From NCBI GenBank assembly GCA_041689935.1, contig JBDNFI010000045.1, positions 11,269-75,268 on the forward strand: 64,000 nucleotides of DNA, in the 5' to 3' direction. The notes beneath the pieces are model-generated. The model was not told the origin of the DNA, made no database searches, and saw nothing but the letters and a program-made list of their open reading frames with translations. Below, one piece after another: positions 8,592-18,333 of this stretch. Positions within the stretch are counted from its first letter, which is position 1. Every line of letters begins with the position of its first letter. Source of the DNA: CAXBDP01 sp041689935 (lineage in GTDB: Bacteria > Bacteroidota > Bacteroidia > Cytophagales > Cyclobacteriaceae). Both the position numbers and the translations under genes were made by a program.

Positions 8592-9518
8592 ATGAAAACC
8601 TTATTTTCCGTATTGATCGCAATTGTTGTATTGGCATCTTGTCAATCAAATGAGACCACTGAAATTCCAGAAGTACTTCCACAAAGTAGCGAGCCCGATT
8701 ATGAAGCAATGTCCCTGTTGGGCAATGCACTAAATCCTCCCGCTGCACCTGCCGAGGTGGTAAAAGCGCGGGAGGATGCGCTGGAAGAAGCAATTATCTG
8801 GCATGGTCGCCGACTTGGCTACATGAGTCGTTTTCGAGAATCTATAGCAGTGTTTACCGAGGGCATCGAGGATTTCCCAAATTCTTATAAGCTCCTTCGC
8901 CATCGTGGGCATCGATTCGTTTCTATACGTAAATTCGACGAAGCAATTGCCGATTTCGAAAAAGCACGCTTGATAATGCCTACCGAAATAGAAGTGGAAC
9001 CCGATGGAAATCCAAACGCCTTAAATATTCCGCTATCGAACACGCAGTTCAATATTCTTTATCATTTAGGCTTGGCCTACTATCTCAAAGGGGATTATCA
9101 AAATGCGGCTTCAGCGTATATTAAATGCCTGGAATATTGCGAAAATGATGATTCTGTAATTGCGACGAAAGATTGGCTATACATGACTTACCGTCGAATG
9201 GGCGCTGATGATAAAGCCGCAGAATTACTAGAAACTATTACTGCGGATATGAATATCATTGAGAATGACTCTTATTACAATAGGATGCTGATGTACAAAG
9301 GCTTAAAGCAACCTGAGGACTTGCTAAATATAGATGCTTCTAACGATCCAGATATGGGGATTTCTCTGGCTACTCAGGGCTATGGCGTGGCCAATTGGTA
9401 TTTGTACAATGGAGATGAAGCCAAAGCAAAGGAAATTTTGAATATGGTGATTGCTAGTCCAATCTGGGCGGCATTCGGCTATATAGCGGCTGAGGTTGAC
9501 TTGAGTAAAATGCAATAG
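8592..9518 (+). CDS. TPR-repeat lipoprotein
   Basis: The start at 8592 gives a lipoprotein signal (MKTLFSVLIAIVVLASC); the upstream extension from 8430 is the out-of-frame overlap with the RidA-like gene. The 308-residue protein carries tetratricopeptide-type helix pairs (YKLLRHRGHRFVSIRKFDEAIADFEKA, FNILYHLGLAYYLKGDYQNAASAYIKCL, MTYRRMGADDKAAELLETI). It is probably bound to the outer or inner membrane and acts as a protein-binding scaffold. A specific role is not recognisable. Two octamer copies in opposite orientation (8736-8743 and 8768-8775) sit inside the coding region, in an Ala/Pro/Glu-rich stretch after the lipobox. Confidence 0.85.
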   Translation: MKTLFSVLIAIVVLASCQSNETTEIPEVLPQSSEPDYEAMSLLGNALNPPAAPAEVVKAREDALEEAIIWHGRRLGYMSRFRESIAVFTEGIEDFPNSYKLLRHRGHRFVSIRKFDEAIADFEKARLIMPTEIEVEPDGNPNALNIPLSNTQFNILYHLGLAYYLKGDYQNAASAYIKCLEYCENDDSVIATKDWLYMTYRRMGADDKAAELLETITADMNIIENDSYYNRMLMYKGLKQPEDLLNIDASNDPDMGISLATQGYGVANWYLYNGDEAKAKEILNMVIASPIWAAFGYIAAEVDLSKMQ

Positions 9519-9545
9519 TTTTTCAATAAGCGATAATTCATTGAA

Positions 9546-9578
9546 GGGATTGGGCATTTTTTGTTCAGTCCCTTTTTT
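9546..9578 (+). terminator. Intrinsic terminator after the TPR lipoprotein gene
   Basis: GGGATTG and CAGTCCC (one G-T pair) form a 7 bp stem followed by six T residues, 28 bases after the stop codon at 9518. Confidence 0.6.
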
Positions 9579-9790
9579 CATTGATGGTAAGGCAAATAGA
9601 GAAATCAATAGACTTAACCCTAACTAGATATCGTCAGTAAACAATGCGAATTATGCCTCCCGCTTTTGCTCACTAAATGGTATTAGCAGTATAATAAAAT
9701 ACGTGCTGGATCCCTCTTTCCAATTATGGAGACAGGAAACAGCACGCATCTTTACCCATGAACTATTTGTCCATGATTTATCTGCAAGAC

Positions 9791-11674
9791 TTATTTTTTC
9801 ACTATCGGTAATCGTATTTGGCTCGGATACTGACGGGAGTGATGGATTTTATTAGTGGCCACTTTACCTTCGGTTTCGTCATAGTTATTACCGCCAGTGT
9901 TCATATTTCGATCGAAGCGTGGGAAGTTAGAGCTCGATACTTCGATGCGAATACTATGGCCTTTTTTAAAGTAATTGGAAGTGGCCATAGGAGTCATTTT
10001 CACCTCGTACACATTGCCTTCTTCCATCCATACTTCTTTCTCGTAGCCTTCACGGTATCGCACTCGCTGGATGGTCTCATCAAGATTATACGCTTTTCCA
10101 TCTGGATATACATCGATGATCTTGATAGTAAGGTCAGTATCTTTTACATTAGAAGATAGGAATAGACTTGCTTCAATGAAGCCACTGATTTCTACGCCCT
10201 CTTGCAGAGGATCGGTAGTATATATTAAAATATCGTCTCTCAACTCTATTTCTTGCTGATCCCAAGATCCACCTTGTATGGCACTTCCTGTGCAGCAAAC
10301 ATTTCCGCCATAAGAGTCAACAGGATTCATAGGGTCATAAATGAAGCTGTCGGGATTGTCTTGGCTGGGGACATTGCTGAGGAGTTTTCCATCACCAAGG
10401 CGGCTATTGGCGCTGCCCTCGCTGCTTAAGAAAAATGTGGTCATTTGTGCTCCAGCAGGCGGCCAAGTATCAGATGCTTGCCATTCATTAGAGCCCATTG
10501 TAAAGTATTGCACCTTGGGCATTTCCTGCCTTACATCACTGTCATCTCCTTTGAGCCAGTAATCAAACCAGGCAAAAGTCATATCGTTGTACGGCAATGT
10601 AGCATCGCCCACGCTTCGTTCACCTACAACGGTATTTTCGGTAGCGCGTGTGAAGCCACAATGCAAGGTAGGCGCAATTACCAAATATTGGTTGTCTTTG
10701 GCTTCCGGTGTTTGAGCATTCTCTCGAATGTGGTTGTACATGGCTAAATTGGGTGCTGCGGCTACATCATACCAAGACACAAACCAAAAGGAAGGCTTTT
10801 CAAATGGCATATCATCATGATACAAACCTCCTTGATACCATTTGGGATCATTTGGTTTACGGGTAATCATTTCCTCATAAATCCCTTGCGGTCCATTTAC
10901 ATTTCGGATAATATCCTGCACGGGCAAATGCTTGAGCCCTTCTGCCCAATCTACACGTGGATACCGTGGAGACATATCATAAAACTTTTGTAGTCTTTGC
11001 AAATCCTCTTGAATGATGCCTTTGGCAAGTCTTGGTGCCATGGGGTCATGTTGGGTGCCATATAGCCAAGTGGTAAAAAGCATCTGACCTGCGCCACCTC
11101 TATACCAATTGCCTTGCTCATGGAATTCGCCTATGCGACCCACTCCTGCACCAAATCCTTGAGGCACAAGAGCAGTATGATTAGGGTGATCCATAGAGGC
11201 TACGGCCATTTGCCACTCTGCCGTTGATGAGCAGCCGATGGTGCCTATTTTGCCATTGCTCCAAGCTTGATTCCCCATCCAAGTGAAAGCGTCGTAGCCA
11301 TCGGTGAGAGGGGTGCCAAGAATATCCCAATTTCCCTCTGAGAAGAACCGGCCACGCTCATTTTGTACCACATAAGCATACCCTCTTTTTACATATTCCA
11401 AGGCCGATTGCATGGTACGAGTTGACAATTCTCCATCTCGATAGGAGTTAAAGTTGTAGGGTGTTCTAGAAAACACAATAGGAACGGGTTGATCAGTCTT
11501 AGGTCGATAGATGTCCGTTGCCAATCGCTCTCCGTCACGCATGGGCATCATGACTTTTTGGTCAATGATTGCGATCTCTTCTAGTTGCCTTAGGATGTCC
11601 TGCGCCTGCTGGGCGTGTGATAGCACAGGTAGGAAACTGGCTATACATAAGAGTAATAATGAAATTCTTTTCAT
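9791..11674 (-). CDS. Exported S15/CocE-type hydrolase (X-Pro dipeptidyl-peptidase-like)
   Basis: A 627-residue alpha/beta-hydrolase with signal peptide (SLLLLCIASFLPVLSHAQ). The N-terminal domain carries the CocE/NonD signature (MPMRDGERLATDIYRP), the nucleophile-elbow GCSST with Ser149 as probable nucleophile, and the late LHCGF histidine region. The C-terminal domain is the jelly-roll of this family (VEISGFIEASLFLSSNVKDTDLTIKIIDVYPDGKAYNL, IRIEVSSSNFPRFDRNMNTG). Family members cleave X-Pro dipeptides, cocaine-like esters or alpha-amino-acid esters. The neighbouring SusC/D pairs and S10 peptidase make a periplasmic role in peptide breakdown plausible; this is inference. Confidence 0.85.
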   Translation of the reverse strand: MKRISLLLLCIASFLPVLSHAQQAQDILRQLEEIAIIDQKVMMPMRDGERLATDIYRPKTDQPVPIVFSRTPYNFNSYRDGELSTRTMQSALEYVKRGYAYVVQNERGRFFSEGNWDILGTPLTDGYDAFTWMGNQAWSNGKIGTIGCSSTAEWQMAVASMDHPNHTALVPQGFGAGVGRIGEFHEQGNWYRGGAGQMLFTTWLYGTQHDPMAPRLAKGIIQEDLQRLQKFYDMSPRYPRVDWAEGLKHLPVQDIIRNVNGPQGIYEEMITRKPNDPKWYQGGLYHDDMPFEKPSFWFVSWYDVAAAPNLAMYNHIRENAQTPEAKDNQYLVIAPTLHCGFTRATENTVVGERSVGDATLPYNDMTFAWFDYWLKGDDSDVRQEMPKVQYFTMGSNEWQASDTWPPAGAQMTTFFLSSEGSANSRLGDGKLLSNVPSQDNPDSFIYDPMNPVDSYGGNVCCTGSAIQGGSWDQQEIELRDDILIYTTDPLQEGVEISGFIEASLFLSSNVKDTDLTIKIIDVYPDGKAYNLDETIQRVRYREGYEKEVWMEEGNVYEVKMTPMATSNYFKKGHSIRIEVSSSNFPRFDRNMNTGGNNYDETEGKVATNKIHHSRQYPSQIRLPIVKK

Positions 11675-11871
11675 AAGCTTGGAAAATTGGTTGAATAATA
11701 CCTAGCAGGTAAATTACCTGCAATGGAAAAATAAGGAAATTTATCCAAACCAAATGCCTTTTCTATAAATAACTGACTTGTGACATGTTTGCCATCAAAG
11801 CAGATCATGGAAATACTATCAAGATGATATTCAATGCTAATTTTAATGGAGGCTTTATGGGCGGAAGAGTT

Positions 11872-11905
11872 AAAAAAAAGGTGCTCAATTGGGCACCTTT
11901 TTTTT
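11872..11905. terminator. Bidirectional intrinsic terminator
   Basis: An A8-GGTGC arm pairs with GCACC-T8 around an 8-base loop. It ends the - strand Asp-box gene (stop at 11928) and could also act on the + strand. Confidence 0.85.
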
Positions 11906-11927
11906 AATAAGAATAGTTAGGTCATTT

Positions 11928-14900
11928 TTATCTCTGACCAGTACGTTGTACTTGCGGGCCAATATTTTGTAAGCCTGAAGCTGAAAGTCTATCATTGTAA
12001 TTTTTCAAATCAGTTTCAATAAATGTTCTGATTTGAGATTTTACTTGATTCCACTCTTGTTCTAAGTCTCCCAGTCTGTCCTTTTGACCTGAAGTCACTG
12101 GAGCTGCTGCATTATTAATGAGATTAGTTAAATGGATAAAATGATTATCCAATTTATTCTCATAATTGATCACATCTTGGAACGTCTCCTGTTTAGGCTG
12201 AATCATTAGCCATTCCATTTCATCAATATCAGAAACCATCGTGTTACTCGCTCCTAATATAGTTTCATATTCAGGATCGTCACCAATTCTTTTGATAATG
12301 GACTGTACTTGTGTACGAATATAGCGGAGGTCATTAACCCTAGCATAAATCTGTACTAAGTTTTCATTCAATGCCTCAAGGATTTTTTGCTCCTCCAAAT
12401 ACTGTTCTTGTGTAGCTGTTTCTCTAGGGTCTGGTTTTACTTCTACAGTTTGAGTTTGCACCTTATCACCATGGGTTAGTTTCACCGTGTATGTACCTGG
12501 CGCAATGGTGTATCCGCCTCTACCAAATCCGGCAACTAGTCCTTCTGGGCCTTCTACTGGTGGCGTGGTCAAATCCCAATACACCAAGTTGAGGCCTTCT
12601 TTAGCTTTGATTTTATCACTAGGAAGTTTTGAGTCATGAGCGAAGGTTCTAAGTGTTTTGCCTGCTGCATCGAGAAACTCAACTTTTAGTGGAGTTTCAC
12701 CGTCGTGCCCATCCTTTAATGTGTAATAAGCCATTACTCCATAATAAGGGTTTTCTCCTAATCCATTTTCTGTTGCTTCCTTATTCTTGGTGAATGGCGT
12801 TCTTAACCCATCGTTTGGCTTAAATAGATGCATATCAGCGGAGGCTACTTCATTGCTTAGTTGATGCAAAGGAGTGAGGTTGTCCATAATCCAGAAGGCT
12901 CTGCCTGCCGTGGCAACTACCAGATCGTTGTTGTAAATCAACATATCTGTGATAGGTGTCACGGGAAGGTTGTTTTGGAATGGCTGCCATAAATCGCCGC
13001 CGTTAAATGAAACATACATTCCTGACTCTGTTCCCAAGTAAAGTAAATCTTTACGCATCGGATCTTCCCTTACTACTCTAGTGAAATGTTCGTCTTTGAT
13101 GCCATTGACAATTCTTTTCCAAGTTTGCCCATTGTTGGTCGTTTTGAATACGTGAGGGGTAAAGTCATTTACTTTATAGTCATTTACAGCTAGATATACT
13201 GTATTTGGGTCGTGTGGTGAAACCTCTATAGCATTTATAAGCATTGTTTTGGTCAAGTTTGGAGGGCTTACATTTTTCCAGTTTTGGCCGCCATCTGTGG
13301 TTACATGTACTTGCCCGTCATCAGTTCCTGCCCAAAGTACATCTGCGCTATGTGTAGATTCGACAAGTTGCATGATTGTTTGGTAAATTTCACCTCCCGC
13401 TCCTTCTCTCGTAATGGGGCCACCACCATAATCTAAGTATTGAGGGTCATTTCTTGTCAATTCAGGGCTTACTTCTTCCCAACTTAATCCTCTATCTACA
13501 GAACGAAGAACTATATTACCCGCATGATAAATTACGTCAGGATTAAATTGCGAAACGATAATTGGCGCATTCCAATTGAATCTATATTTCTGATCCAAAG
13601 GCTTAGATCCTAATCCTAGAAAAGGATAAGCCATAATATCCTTGGCTGTGCCTGTAGTTCTGTTCCACTCATTGATGATGCCTTGGTAGCAACCTGCGTA
13701 GATGAATTGAGGGTTTTTAGGATTGAAAGCGACAAAGGCAGACTCGCAACCCCCTACTGAATAAAATGCTCCCCAAGAAATACCAGCTCCATTTGAAGCA
13801 TTCGGGATCGCGATGGTAGAATTATCTTGTTGCCCACCATAAACAGTATAAGGGAAAAGGTGATCTACATTGACTCTATATATTTGAGCTGTAGGTTGGT
13901 TTTGTTGTGTGGACCAAGTTTTACCTCCATCAAGTGAAATGTTTCCTCCGCCATCATTCGCATTTGCCCAAATTTCTGGGTGCTCTGGGTTAATCCACAA
14001 ATCGTGATTATCACCATGTGGAGTAACCACTCTTTCGAAAGATTTGCCACCATCGATGGATTTCATAAAGGGTGCATTAAGTACGTAAACTTTGTTTTCG
14101 TCTACAGGATCGCCGAAAACATGCATGTAATACCAAGAGCGGGTTCTTAGGATTCTCTCCTTATTAATATTAGTCCAAGTTTTACCAGCGTCATCAGATC
14201 TAAATAATCCGCCATCTTCGGCTTCGATGATTGCCCAAACTCTTTTATTGTTTGCTGGAGAAACAGAAACACCGATTTTGCCCATTAATTTAGGTAAGCC
14301 GTTTGTCAATTTTTCCCAGGTATTGCCACCATCTACCGATTTATGAATAGCGCTATTTTCTCCACCGCTGTTTACAATCCAAGGGTACCTTCTGTGTTCC
14401 CAAAATGCAGCATACAATACCCGTGGATTGGTCACATCCAAACTTAAATCACTTACGCCTGTATTTTCATCCACATAAAGTACAAGCTCCCAAGTCTCGC
14501 CACCATCCATAGAGCGATACACGCCTCTTTCTTCATTGGCACCATAGGGGCTCCCTTGTGCGCCAACATATACGATGTTGTGGTCGGTAGGGTGAACGCG
14601 AACTCTTGAGATTTGCCTAGTACGCTCTAGACCCATGTGCTTCCAAGTATCTCCTCCATCAGTGGATTTGTACACGCCATCTCCGTGTACGGTCATTACG
14701 CCACGCACGGCTGCCTCACCCATACCTACATATATTACATTAGGATCGGAAGGAGCAACAGCAATCGCTCCTACTGAACTTGAGGTGAAAAAGCCATCGG
14801 ATACGTTTTGATAAGAGATGCCGGCATCTTCCGTTCTCCAAAGACCACCACCAGTGTACCCAACAAAAAAGGTAAGTGGCTTGGATGGGATTCCAGTTAT

Positions 14901-15059
14901 AGCAACTGACCTCCCGCCTCTAAAGGGTCCAATATTTCGCCAACTCATTTCTTGATACAATGAAGCATCATAAATTGGCTGATTTTGTGATAAGATGTCT
15001 TGCGGGAGGGATAAAAGTAAGCCTACCGCTAAAATAAAATATTGCAGAATTTTCTTCAT
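11928..15059 (-). CDS. Large secreted Asp-box/VPS10 (sortilin-like) protein, longer paralogue
   Basis: A 1043-residue exported protein with a signal peptide (ILQYFILAVGLLLSLPQDILSQ). It has many Asp-box repeats (YKSTDGGDTW, YRSMDGGETW, HKSVDGGNTW, FRSDDAGKTW, HVTTDGGQNW), a conserved WRNIGPFRGGRS start of the propeller, a beta-sandwich near residue 800 and a C-terminal helical region of about 130 residues (LEEQKILEALNENLVQIYARVNDLRYIRTQ). It is a paralogue of the 5113-7863 product with extra C-terminal helices. The proteins of this type often sit near SusC/D genes in Bacteroidetes. No catalytic residues are assigned; carbohydrate, peptide or signal binding all remain possible. Confidence 0.85.
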   Translation of the reverse strand: MKKILQYFILAVGLLLSLPQDILSQNQPIYDASLYQEMSWRNIGPFRGGRSVAITGIPSKPLTFFVGYTGGGLWRTEDAGISYQNVSDGFFTSSSVGAIAVAPSDPNVIYVGMGEAAVRGVMTVHGDGVYKSTDGGDTWKHMGLERTRQISRVRVHPTDHNIVYVGAQGSPYGANEERGVYRSMDGGETWELVLYVDENTGVSDLSLDVTNPRVLYAAFWEHRRYPWIVNSGGENSAIHKSVDGGNTWEKLTNGLPKLMGKIGVSVSPANNKRVWAIIEAEDGGLFRSDDAGKTWTNINKERILRTRSWYYMHVFGDPVDENKVYVLNAPFMKSIDGGKSFERVVTPHGDNHDLWINPEHPEIWANANDGGGNISLDGGKTWSTQQNQPTAQIYRVNVDHLFPYTVYGGQQDNSTIAIPNASNGAGISWGAFYSVGGCESAFVAFNPKNPQFIYAGCYQGIINEWNRTTGTAKDIMAYPFLGLGSKPLDQKYRFNWNAPIIVSQFNPDVIYHAGNIVLRSVDRGLSWEEVSPELTRNDPQYLDYGGGPITREGAGGEIYQTIMQLVESTHSADVLWAGTDDGQVHVTTDGGQNWKNVSPPNLTKTMLINAIEVSPHDPNTVYLAVNDYKVNDFTPHVFKTTNNGQTWKRIVNGIKDEHFTRVVREDPMRKDLLYLGTESGMYVSFNGGDLWQPFQNNLPVTPITDMLIYNNDLVVATAGRAFWIMDNLTPLHQLSNEVASADMHLFKPNDGLRTPFTKNKEATENGLGENPYYGVMAYYTLKDGHDGETPLKVEFLDAAGKTLRTFAHDSKLPSDKIKAKEGLNLVYWDLTTPPVEGPEGLVAGFGRGGYTIAPGTYTVKLTHGDKVQTQTVEVKPDPRETATQEQYLEEQKILEALNENLVQIYARVNDLRYIRTQVQSIIKRIGDDPEYETILGASNTMVSDIDEMEWLMIQPKQETFQDVINYENKLDNHFIHLTNLINNAAAPVTSGQKDRLGDLEQEWNQVKSQIRTFIETDLKNYNDRLSASGLQNIGPQVQRTGQR

Positions 15060-15353
15060 AGGTTGTTTAGATTAAAACTTTCACTTTTTAAAGATATGAA
15101 GGTAGAATGTAGAAACACAATATTACTTTTCAAAAGGTATTATTTCGATTGGTATAGCTTATTCAGAATAAATTTTTTTTTTCGGCCAAAATTAGGGACA
15201 AAACAAAATATCGTAAAATTAAATATGGATGAATTTTAATTATTCAAATATTTTAGAAAAAGGATATAAATTCGTTTTGCTTTGGTAAATACAAAGCCTA
15301 CTTTTCGATACGTTTTCAGAAAAATTTGAACAATTAACCTAAACACTAACCCT

Positions 15354-18314
15354 ATGAAGAAAACCTTACTATCCGCTTTGGCGGTGCTGTTAGCTGTCGG
15401 AATGAGCTTTGCTCAAGACCGTACAGTCTCAGGTACAGTGATGGCAGTCGATGGAGATTATCCATTGCCTGGTGTCAACATTCAAATTAAAGGTACCAGT
15501 CAGGGTACTTTTACCGGAGGAGATGGAAAATTCTCTTTGGAAGTCCCTTCCAATGATGCCGTATTAGTTTTTTCACTAATCGGATTTGCCACTCAAGAAG
15601 TGGTTGTAGGCACTCGCTCAACGATTGATATTTCGATGGGAGAGGATGTAAGAGAGCTTGGAGAAGTAGTAGTAGTTGGGTACGGTGAACAAGATCGTAG
15701 AACTGTTACTTCCGCAATTTCTTCTGTATCAGCCAAGGATATCGAAAATATACCTGCTGCCAGTGCTGATCAATTGATGCAGGGTCGTGCTTCGGGTGTA
15801 TTGGTGCAATCTCAATCAGGCACTCCCGGTGGTGGTATGTTTGTAAGAGTTCGAGGCGCTACTTCAATTTCAGCTGGTAACGATCCATTGTATGTAGTGG
15901 ATGGTGTGCCTATATTATCAGGAAATTTGTCTGGAGTGGGTCTTGGTGGCAACCAAACCAATGCGATGTCGGATATTAACCCTGCGGATATTGCTTCCAT
16001 AGAAATACTGAAGGATGCCTCTGCTACCGCCATATATGGTGCTCGTGCTGCAAATGGTGTAGTGCTTATCACAACAAAGCGTGGTGGTAATGGCAAAGCA
16101 AAAATTAGCATCGGGTCATACTATGGTACTCAAAGTGCATGGAGAAAGCCTGACCTTGTAGATGGCCCTACTTATGAAAGGCTAAGAAATGAAGCAGCTG
16201 TGAATAATGGAGGTTCTCCAATCTATGCGAACCCAGACCAAGCGACTTCAACTAATTTCGCTGATTTAGTTTTTAGAGATGCACCCATAAGCAATACGGA
16301 TATTTCAATAAGTGGAGGTGATCCAAAAGTGAAATATTTAATTTCAGCATCTTCTTTTAATCAACAAGGTATTGTCGCTCCATCAGAATTTGATAGAAAA
16401 ACGGGTCGAATCAATCTGGATGTACTAGCTACAGATAAGCTTAAAGTCGGTACAAGCTTGCTATACTCAAGAAGCATAAGAAACAGATTGAGAAATGATG
16501 ATAATATTGCTGGGGCATTAGGTGGAACACACTTTTTCCCGCCAAACTTGCCGGCTTTTCAGCCAGATGGTTCTTATACCAAATTTTCAATCTTCGAAAA
16601 TCCAGTTGCTGTAATAAATGAAAACGATATTACCATGGTGACCAACAGAGTGTTGGCAAGTGTTTATGGTGAATATGAGTTTTTCCCAGGCTTATCTTTA
16701 AGAAGTTCTTTTAGCGTTGATTACAACAATGTGAAGGAAGATTTGTATGATAACACATTTCTAAATGCGGGTGCTCCAGTAAATGGTTCAGCTACTTCTA
16801 TTGCTACTGTTGATGATAACTGGATTCAAGAGAACGTATTGAACTATCAAACAAGGATTAATGGAAGACATGACCTTGGAATATTGTTAGGAACGACGCT
16901 TCAACAATCTACCTTTGAAAGGACTACTGCAGTGGGTGAGCAATTCCCATCAAACGATTTTAAGAGAATTGCTTCTGCAGCCGTTCAGAGGGCATCTTCG
17001 GATGGCTCTATGTGGGGTATTGCTTCTTTGTTCACAAGAATAAACTACTCTTTAGATAACAAATATCTATTTACGGTAAACGTTCGTCGTGATGGTAGCT
17101 CAAGATTCGGTGAAGCAAACCAATGGGGTACCTTCCCATCAGTTGCAGTAGGTTGGAGACTTTCTGAGGAGGATTTCATGCAAAATTTACCGGCTGTGAG
17201 CGAGCTAAAGATTAGAGCTAGTTATGGTATTACAGGTAACCAAAACGGCATCGGTAATTTCCAGTCTAGAGGACTTTGGGGAGGTGGAGCAAACTACACA
17301 GCAGCTCCAGGTACTCAACCTTCTCAATTGGCAAATCCAGATTTACGCTGGGAAAAAACAGCTCAGTTCAATATTGGTGTTGATTTAGGTCTTTGGAATG
17401 ACAGAGTAACTGTGACCGCTGATTATTATAATAAGCAGACAACAGATTTATTACTTGCTGTACCAGTTCCAATTTCAACAGGTTTCTCCGACATCGTACA
17501 AAACTTTGGCGAGGTAGAAAATAAAGGCTTTGAGTTAGGAATTAATGCTAACATTATTTCAACCTCAGATTTGAATTGGAGTATTCAATTCAATGTTTCT
17601 CAGAACCGCAACAATGTGAAGAAACTAGCTCAACCAATTGCTGTTTACAATAGAGATATCGTGAGAATTGAAGAAGGTGCACCTTTGTACTCATTCTGGT
17701 TCCACGAGCAATTAGGTGTTAATCCAGAAACGGGAAGTCCAATATGGAGAACAGAAACGCCAGGAGCTCAATTTGATCCTAACGTGGATAGATTCTTAGT
17801 AGGTGACGCATGGCCTGATTTCTTTGGCGGTTTAACAAATAACTTTAACTACAAAGCATTTGATGTGATGGTTTTCTTCCAGTATTCATTAGGAAACGAG
17901 CAATTATACTGGTCTAGATTCTTCCAAGAGCATGGCGGAACCAGAAACACGAACTTTCTTGCTTCTCAGCTAGATCGCTGGCAGGAGCCTGGTGATGTGA
18001 CTATGATACCTCGCATGACTAATGCCAACTATGCAGCCAACTTAAGACCATCCCGTTTTGTAGAAGATGGCTCTTATGTGAGATTAAAGAACCTATCAAT
18101 AGGCTATACGTTGCCTGCTGATCTTATGAGCAGAATAGGTATGGGCTCAGCAAGAGTTTATGTGAGTGGTCAAAACTTACTAACCTTTACTAATTACACA
18201 GGAATGGATCCCGAAGTAACTTCAACCGCTGGTAACTCAAGTACTCAAGGCGTTGATTTCTATGCGATTCCTCAGCCAAGAGTATTTATGGCTGGCTTTA
18301 ATATTACTTTCTAA
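15354..18314 (+). CDS. SusC-like TonB-dependent outer-membrane transporter (first pair)
   Basis: A 986-residue outer-membrane protein: signal peptide (SALAVLLAVGMSFAQ), a carboxypeptidase-regulatory-like beta-sandwich at about 23-100 (TVSGTVMAVDGDYPLPGVNIQIKGTSQG), a TonB-box-like VVVVGYGEQDRRTV, the SusC plug with the signature DPLYVVDGVP and ILKDASATAIYGARAANGVVLITTKRG, then a 22-strand barrel ending in AGFNITF. It imports a substrate bound by the SusD partner, driven by TonB. The SusD gene follows after 19 bases. The substrate is not evident; surrounding peptidases suggest peptides rather than glycans. Confidence 0.95.
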   Translation: MKKTLLSALAVLLAVGMSFAQDRTVSGTVMAVDGDYPLPGVNIQIKGTSQGTFTGGDGKFSLEVPSNDAVLVFSLIGFATQEVVVGTRSTIDISMGEDVRELGEVVVVGYGEQDRRTVTSAISSVSAKDIENIPAASADQLMQGRASGVLVQSQSGTPGGGMFVRVRGATSISAGNDPLYVVDGVPILSGNLSGVGLGGNQTNAMSDINPADIASIEILKDASATAIYGARAANGVVLITTKRGGNGKAKISIGSYYGTQSAWRKPDLVDGPTYERLRNEAAVNNGGSPIYANPDQATSTNFADLVFRDAPISNTDISISGGDPKVKYLISASSFNQQGIVAPSEFDRKTGRINLDVLATDKLKVGTSLLYSRSIRNRLRNDDNIAGALGGTHFFPPNLPAFQPDGSYTKFSIFENPVAVINENDITMVTNRVLASVYGEYEFFPGLSLRSSFSVDYNNVKEDLYDNTFLNAGAPVNGSATSIATVDDNWIQENVLNYQTRINGRHDLGILLGTTLQQSTFERTTAVGEQFPSNDFKRIASAAVQRASSDGSMWGIASLFTRINYSLDNKYLFTVNVRRDGSSRFGEANQWGTFPSVAVGWRLSEEDFMQNLPAVSELKIRASYGITGNQNGIGNFQSRGLWGGGANYTAAPGTQPSQLANPDLRWEKTAQFNIGVDLGLWNDRVTVTADYYNKQTTDLLLAVPVPISTGFSDIVQNFGEVENKGFELGINANIISTSDLNWSIQFNVSQNRNNVKKLAQPIAVYNRDIVRIEEGAPLYSFWFHEQLGVNPETGSPIWRTETPGAQFDPNVDRFLVGDAWPDFFGGLTNNFNYKAFDVMVFFQYSLGNEQLYWSRFFQEHGGTRNTNFLASQLDRWQEPGDVTMIPRMTNANYAANLRPSRFVEDGSYVRLKNLSIGYTLPADLMSRIGMGSARVYVSGQNLLTFTNYTGMDPEVTSTAGNSSTQGVDFYAIPQPRVFMAGFNITF

Positions 18315-18333
18315 TTTTAAATCCTAGAATAAC

